Shown piece after piece: positions 1 to 64,000 of a DNA stretch of 64,000 bases. The position numbers and the translations under genes are program-made. This DNA comes from Halictus rubicundus (lineage: Eukaryota > Arthropoda > Insecta > Hymenoptera > Halictidae), in NCBI RefSeq assembly GCF_050948215.1, contig NC_135163.1:868001-932000 (forward strand). The letters are read 5' to 3'. The stretch's first letter is position 1, and each line of letters begins with the position of its first letter. Under the pieces are notes generated by a model, which made no database searches, was not told where the DNA came from, and worked only from the letters and a program-made list of their open reading frames with translations.

Positions 1-621
1 AGTGTGTGAATTATTTGTACGAGTAATTTACAATGGATCCTCACCCTCTTGAGCCTTCGTAGCTTAAAATAATGAACATTTTTTTGTTGCTTGTTGTTGG
101 TTTGCTTGCTTACTTGCTTGCTTGCTTGTTTCATTTTCTCACGTTACATTCCTTATCTCTCGTGTATATATTCCATACGCCGCTATCTTTACCTTTGTCT
201 CGTGTATTACATTTCTATTCCCCTGGTACCTCGTAACGTCCGTAATCGTTGTCCCTAATCATTCTCTACCTGCTACCTTTTGGAATACAGAAATCCTTCG
301 AGCAAGCTGCGAGCTTCTTTCCACGTTACGTCCGTTTTCGACCAGCGAGAACGATCCTACGCCTAATCTTTCACCCCTTCGTTTTACCCGCTATTCCTAT
401 GCATCGTGTACCCGTCACGTGTACGTCTCTTTCACGACCTCTACTTCCGGCGTGAACAACGCGTTTACCGATCCCCGTTCCTTCTCCGTTCTACCTTCGG
501 TCCGTGTCTCTATTTCGTTTTTCGTTTCCTCCTTTCGGATGGTGGATGTAAACGTAGAAAAATAACGATCGCACAGTCCGCGTTAATACACACGCATACA
601 CACGTACTCGCACACTCACGC

Positions 622-625
<4 letters not shown>

Positions 626-669
<44 letters not shown>

Positions 670-698
670 CTCTTTCTCTCTCTTTCTCTCACTCTCAC

Positions 699-778
<80 letters not shown>
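626..778. repeat. (TC)n microsatellite
   Basis: About 150 bp of nearly pure CT dinucleotide with a few interruptions. It creates the serine/leucine-rich false ORF at 406-909. Confidence 0.97.
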
Positions 779-783
<5 letters not shown>

Positions 784-963
784 GTCCTATGTCTCGCTTT
801 TATTCGACGCGCACGCGACCTCGAGAACAACGTTCATTCGTTTTCATCGAGTGCACGCGTGAGTACGATATACACATGTCGACCTGTGTTCTTCGTACGT
901 GCGCGGTGACGCCTGGGTCACGCGGTAGCAGCAAAGTAAATCGCGTTTACAATGTTCCATCGA

Positions 964-1012
964 TGTGTGTGTGTTTGTTTGTATGTGTGTGTGTGTGTGT
1001 GTGTGTGTACAT
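964..1012. repeat. (TG)n microsatellite
   Basis: GTGTGT runs with single interruptions, followed by ATATATGCAC. Confidence 0.95.
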
Positions 1013-4000
1013 ATATGCACTGCAAACCCGTGCATTTTGCCTCGAACGTGTACACATACACACCGGTCAACCGACCGCGCACGAATATGTTCGATTTACT
1101 TTGCGCGACACGCAGTGGCGACCACGGACTCACGCATCACCGTTACAAATTTCAGAATGGTAGGAAACGAGTATGTCGGAAGTCAAGCTTACTCAGCGCT
1201 TCGGGTGTAAAACGAGCTCGTCGTGGTAGTTTTCGCCACTGAACCGGAAGTGTCTGGTCGGGGTGAATCGTTCGGGGGTCGTGTTTTGCGTTTGTGTCGT
1301 TCGATCGAATGGGACCGCGGTCGATGCGTGAACGAATGGTCTCCACTGCACGGTTGCGTACGTTGCGCGATGCGATTTTCGGTAAACTGGCAGAACCCCG
1401 TGCCGAGTTGGCCCACCGGCGACCATAAACGCGATCCTGTCGCTTCTACAATGGCGCAGGATATCGTCTGTACTGTCAGACACGTGGTTCTCCGCAATGT
1501 TAAGCGCGTAAACCCGTTCGGAACCGACCCGACGAACTGAAACGATTCTCCTTGGAAACGAAGCAGTGTCACTCCTTTCTGCTCTACCCATACCTGAACG
1601 TATTGTACTTCGAACGGCGAAAGAAAATACGGCTGCTTCGTCGGCTGCGTCGTTGAATCGTTACCGTTCTCGAACAATGGTGCGGCAGTTCTTCGTCGCA
1701 AACGAGGATCGTACGATCTCGACTAAACGCTCTTTCTTCCTCGCGTTTCGCCGTTTCCCTCTCCTTTTGTTCCGCGTCGCCGGGGAAACCGCGAAACGCT
1801 CGACAGTTCAACGGAAACTATACAGTAAATATTTGAAGCAACGAACATCAAAGTGGTAAATGCTTTAAAACCTTAACAAACAAACCTCATCGAAAACTTA
1901 ACGTTTCGTTTTGGCATCCGCGATTTAAGCTAAATCAAAGGAATGGCACAACTTCCTCGAACACTTTTCCTCTATTGGTTTCTTCATTGGCAAGATCGGA
2001 GACGTTCTGAAGCGGGACAACATCGATGTCCGATACAAACGGTTATCGAACTGGTTCTCGCTGATCCGGGATGGTCAGCTACCAATCGATACCGGTGGCC
2101 CAGCGGAAACGATGCATACTTCACGTTTAATTCCGCTATCGAACTTTAAATAGACCGTTAATATATACTTTGACTATATCTTCATCTTTTTTTATTTTTT
2201 GTATGAACAACTTTTTAGTCTTTACTTTATAGTCGAAATCATCGCGTTCAGGTACTTTAGAATCAATTCTGACTTTAGAAGAAACGATCGCTGGTCGTGC
2301 AACGAATGCGTACATCAGCCCTCCTAGTCGAGTATTCAGATTTGTCCCTTTCGAAATTCTGCTGCTAGAGATAGTTGTGCCGATCTCCTTGTCAACCGGC
2401 CGTACATCTTTAAACATCTTCGCTTGTAAATCCACTTCGCGAGACGGGTTTACGAGCGCACGGTTTATTCTCTCCCTTCCGATTACAATTATTCGAAGTA
2501 ACGTTACACTATCGTGTATATTCATTTATTCCAAAGCGCATCACTACGTCGTGTTAGACTGTGTGTCCGTGTAAGATTTGCAAATGTGTAAGTATCTAGC
2601 TGACGATGATCGCGAGATTTTTATTCGCTACCACCCTCTCCGTCCCTCTTGGCAAGAATCGATAAACGACTATCTCGACAGCGCTAATTCGCGATAGCCC
2701 ATCGTTCGATACGAAGTAAAAGTAAAAAAGAGAGAAAAACAAAAAAAAACAAAGATCGATTGTTGCACGAGAGAATCGATAGACGAAATCAATACGAGAA
2801 TATCGCGTTATGAACGTCCGGAGAGAGAGAGACACGCAGCAAAGGTCCTTTCGCTCAGGGTTCAACGTTCGAAAAATTTAAACTACGCTCCCGACTAGCT
2901 CGACAGTTACGATGTAAGTTTACTTTGAGTCATAGACAATAGTTGAAACGAACGTCGAAAAGTAAATACAAAGGCACAAGGGTGAGTCCCATCCCGGAAA
3001 GTGATCAGAAAAACACGAAAAAAACAGAATTTTCTAGACTAGATTCGCGATCCGAGTTTGGGGGCTTGAGCTACCGGCATTCTTCGCCTCTCTTAGTTTA
3101 ACGACGATCGGTTTCCTCGAAACTCGAGCGACACGATTGTAAAAAATTCCGTATTGTTGCGAAACGCGAAACGATCGAGAGAGCGGTCATTACGTCAGGA
3201 ACAGAGAGGGGGAGGGGGGAGAGAGATTTAGCCAGATAAAATAAAGCCGCGCGACCAAACTTTGCCGCGCCGTGTTGCGCAAAATTTTATCAAGCCGAAC
3301 GAATGTAATTAGCTACGCGTACATTTCACCAATGGGTCCTCTCATTTGTGACATTGTCATCTCGCCAACGTCTCATCGTATCTAATCGTAATCTTAATCT
3401 TCCTATGATCATCCTCACTAATATCGCGTCAATTGTGATCAGCGGTGTCTTCGTCAATGTCTTCATGATTTTTTTTCTCCGTTCTTCCGTCGTTTTCCAT
3501 CTCGTTTCTACTCTCCTCCTGTTTACCGGCGTTGCTCGTTTCCCTCCAGTCTAGTCCTTTGCACACACCACAGCATTACGACCGAAGGTAACCGGTCGAA
3601 AATAACAAATAGTCATACGCGAGCTTCGACCGCGAACTTTATAGCGTTAGTTCTCAGCGAGTGTTAGCGGACCGCTGTAAAACCATGTAAAAAATCCAAT
3701 ATCGCGAGATAGAGATTTACGAGAACTGGCCTACGTTGTTTCGCGCGCGTGTGTTTGTGTATGCATGTATTCGTGTATGCGCGCGCGCGCGTGTGTGTGT
3801 GTGTGTATGTGTAACTCGGGGATGATCGGTGATTCCGTGGAGGGGTGGGAAATGCGGCGTTCGTTACGCTACTACATATCTCACCGAGCCGAGAGCGTGT
3901 CTTCGTTTCATTGCCGTGTTCGTCTTTGTCGTCGTCTTTTGTCCCTTGTCGCCTCTTGCGCGAGAACGCGATTCCGTTTGATGGCCGCGCCATCACCATC

Positions 4001-4883
4001 CGCGGAACTGCATACGTGCCTGGTTTAACGCAGCCAGCGCGAATCGTCATTGTACATGCAACGGTTGTTCGAGGCAGTCGAGCGCCCACGTTACTACGAA
4101 GTCCATCGAAGGCAAGGTCGTTCGTTCGGAGGGTTGCCGCGACCCGACGCGCGACACCCCGAGCCTTTTTTTTGTCTGGGGAAGTTGACTCGAGGATCGC
4201 GTTCCGCCGGGTTCGTCGAGGTCCTCTATCTTCTGTACAACCTCCGAGACCATGACGGATCTCGCTCGTTCGCATCGTGTCCAGAGGTCCTCGGCCTTCG
4301 ATTCCTCTTCGTATGTTTACCCCCCACCCCCATCATTGTCATCGTCGTCGTCGTTCTGGAAAAAAAAACACTTCCTACCTAGAAACAAGACTCGGACCCG
4401 AGTCGACGCTACGCGCGTTGTTCCCGGTCACCGCGAGCAGAACAGAGAGAGATTCGGAGCGGATGTGATATAATGTCGGCGCGGTTCTAACACGCGGCGC
4501 AGTCTTCTATCGTTCGAACAGCTCCTCGAGCACTCGGTCTGTCGTCCTCGCCTCACCTTCTCGGTTAGCGACGTAAGTCTCCCAACGATCGTGGCGCGTT
4601 CAAGAGTCGATTAAAGGCAACTCGTTGGAGGAATTGTAGTATTTTTTTTTTGTTTCTTTTGTTTTGTTTTGTTTTGTTTATACAACTATAAGGCTGTCGA
4701 TGGAGATCGCGCGCGCGCGCGCGCGAAAGAGGTCCGTGAGGCCGCTGCTCCCCGAGAGCGATGTGTGTCTATCGAACAACGGCTGTCGGTGCATGTGCCT
4801 ACACGCGACAGCGTTTGCGTCTAGAAGCTCGTCCTCGGCGGCTACGACGACGGTGGCGGTGCTGGAGACGTCAACGTCGCCGA

Positions 4884-62370
<57,487 letters not shown>

Positions 62371-64000
62371 CTGAAATTGGAGAAATGGAGAAACAGTCGT
62401 TACACACAGAAACAACACAGAATAGTGGGAGGGGGGGTGTTAAGGGTTGGGGGTGTGAATTTGGGGAGTGTGAGAGAAACAAGGTTTTCGCTAATGTGCA
62501 GTCAGGGGAACAGTAAATAGGTGGTACACGATTAGGTGTGTGTCAGAGAGGGGTGGGGGTAGGGGGTGAAAGGACCGTAGAGGATCGATTCAAAAAGCTT
62601 CAGAGGTAGAGGCTAGAAGAGATAGAGAGATAGAGGAACACGGGAAGAGACGTAGTGGGGAGACAAAGAGATGTTGAGAGTTTTATATATATATATACAC
62701 ATTCTATTTATGTATGTATATAGTATTATACATGTTAATATCGGGATGTCCGCGATATATGGGATATTGAAGCAAGAAAATCAGTTACGGGGAAGAAAGG
62801 AGGGAGAGGTCGAAGGGTATCAATTGATAGCATCTCGACTTTTTCTTTCTCTCTCTGTTCATCGTCAAGTTTGCTACACTCGGACCGGCTGTATCGTCGA
62901 GATGGCGGAAGGAGATTCTTTTAATTAATACCAAATCCGAGGCTCGGTGTAACGGGATGATAGGTGGAGGCTGATCCGGTCTGAATAGCGACGACTTCAT
63001 GATGTAATCGAGACGTTCTACTTGATGTGCCAAGCATCCCGTAATAGGCGGCGGAATATGTAAGTAGAGATGCAAGTTTTTTAGATAGAGGTATATAGTC
63101 ACTCATCGTGGAATCGTATCACACTGTTGTGATATTTGAACGAAGAGGTTAATGCTTCCGATAAACATTGAATTACCAACTTCTAGTTCAATATGTTTTC
63201 ATAACTTGTGCAGAAACCGAAGAATTAGAAACTATTTTTTATTATAAAAATGTGGCTGGAATTGGTCTTACAGAAAGAATGTAAAATTTTAATTTTCCCA
63301 TCAGAATATACCAGAATATATTCAGACCCAAACAGACCTGGGCAAAATTTCGAGAAAAAAAATTTTAGATACTATTTTAAATAGTATAATTTAATATGGT
63401 TCAAATAAAATACTACTTTAAACAGAACGAAAAATTTCAGCAAATAAAATATTTTTATTTTGATAACCAGATACATAAAATAAAATATTTTACTGTTGTA
63501 TTGCAAATATGTATTTCAAATATTTCCTTACAATGAAGATAGGTTGAGCACATAGTTAATATTATAAATTATAATTTTTAACGTAAGAATCTATAATAGT
63601 TAACAAAGTATTATTTGTAGCTTAATTACGAATATTTGCATGTAACATGTTGATAAACAGAAATATCAGAAAAGTATAAGTTACTATCAACTATTTGAAA
63701 TACTATTTTACACAGTCCTACAAAATGAGTCTCACTATTTTCAATATTTTCCAAATAAAATACTATTTTTAAATAGTATTTCAAAAACTTTTTCTTATAA
63801 ATAAAATAATTTATTTGCATGATTATAGGAATGCTTTAAAAATAAAATTAACTATTTACTATTTTCTATTCCAAATACTATTTTGCCCAGCACTGGACCC
63901 AAACACATTCATTTTGCTTTTATCCGCGACAATAACGTTCTTCCAAAAGTTATACTCTTTATTGACATACTCCTTCGGGAATTTTAATTTTTTTTCTCTA
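62371..64000. other. para intron continuing off the window
   Basis: This is upstream of the Lys-rich cassette in transcript sense. It holds a hAT MITE at 63333-63895 and G-rich low-complexity sequence near 62420-62570. I looked for the MSEE..SLFRPFTRESL first exon and did not find it. Confidence 0.65.
63333..63895. mobile_element. hAT-type MITE with perfect 8-bp target duplication
   Basis: The ends CAGACCTGGGCAAAAT and ATTTTGCCCAGCACTG are inverted and flanked by GACCCAAA on both sides (63325-63332, 63896-63903). The 563-bp interior is built from AAATACTATTTTAAATAGT-like units and is very AT-rich. It has no transposase. Confidence 0.87.

Larger units (their letters stand above)
1..4883. other. 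3' UTR and downstream flank of para; no gene supported
   Basis: This stretch follows the stop codon in transcript sense. On the minus strand, AATAAA-type signals can be read near 2463-2468 (TTTATT on the plus strand), so a 3' UTR of over 2 kb is possible but unproven. Bases 3700-4900 are GC-rich with short GC and GT runs (3779-3812, 4705-4724). The long open frames here are low-complexity or antisense reads and resemble no family I know. Confidence 0.5.

Noticed and set aside
122..909. Overlapping long plus-strand frames of 147 and 167 codons
   Set aside because: The second runs through the TC microsatellite and gives Ser/Leu repeats; the first has no conserved pattern and overlaps another frame. 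No gene-like features.
3664..4275. 203-codon antisense frame
   Set aside because: Arg/Thr-rich, reads through GT/GC runs, and overlaps open frames on the other strand in a GC-rich 3' flank. No family resemblance.

Overview
The window carries one large insect gene on the minus strand: the voltage-gated sodium channel alpha subunit (para / Nav1 family). Its stop codon is at 4884 and the most upstream coding exon I can place is at 62338-62370. The exon with the start codon (the usual MSEE.. segment) lies beyond base 64000. I placed 28 coding segments plus one extra member of a mutually exclusive pair and one candidate cassette exon. With one member of the pair and without the candidate cassette, the pieces join without a frame break to 5886 nt (1961 codons plus stop). 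All four domains are complete, the selectivity filter is D-E-K-A, the inactivation gate is MFM, and an IQ-type helix lies in the C-terminus. The wording of the I-II linker, the domain I extracellular loop and the C-terminus is closest to what I recall of Hymenoptera (bees, ants, wasps). That assignment is a judgement from memory, not a search.

Layout from transcript 5' to 3' (high to low coordinates). 62.4-53.7 kb: an optional Lys-rich 33-nt exon and a long intron. 53.7-40.3 kb: N-terminus and domain I. 39.3-33.3 kb: the I-II linker, including a candidate 57-nt cassette at 36064-36120. 29.2-24.4 kb: domain II. 24.6-19.5 kb: the II-III linker. 19.7-8.9 kb: domain III, with two alternative 123-nt exons for S3-S4 at 17903-18025 and 14946-15068. 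8.5-4.9 kb: domain IV and the C-terminus. Bases 1-4883 are 3' UTR and downstream flank, with no second gene that I can support.

The introns are full of short non-autonomous DNA transposons with terminal inverted repeats. Many show the expected target duplication: a mariner deletion derivative that keeps part of the transposase end (5936-6149), pogo-like TA elements, TTAA-flanked (piggyBac-type) families, and three elements with 8-bp duplications. A 1.5-kb fold-back at 31645-33146 holds facing arrays of a 39-bp tandem repeat. None of these interrupts an exon, although several lie within 50-200 bp of a splice site.

One small plus-strand ORF of 65 codons (14118-14315), inside the intron after the alternative pair, reads like real protein and is not recognised. 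I found no convincing tRNA, rRNA, CRISPR or other gene.
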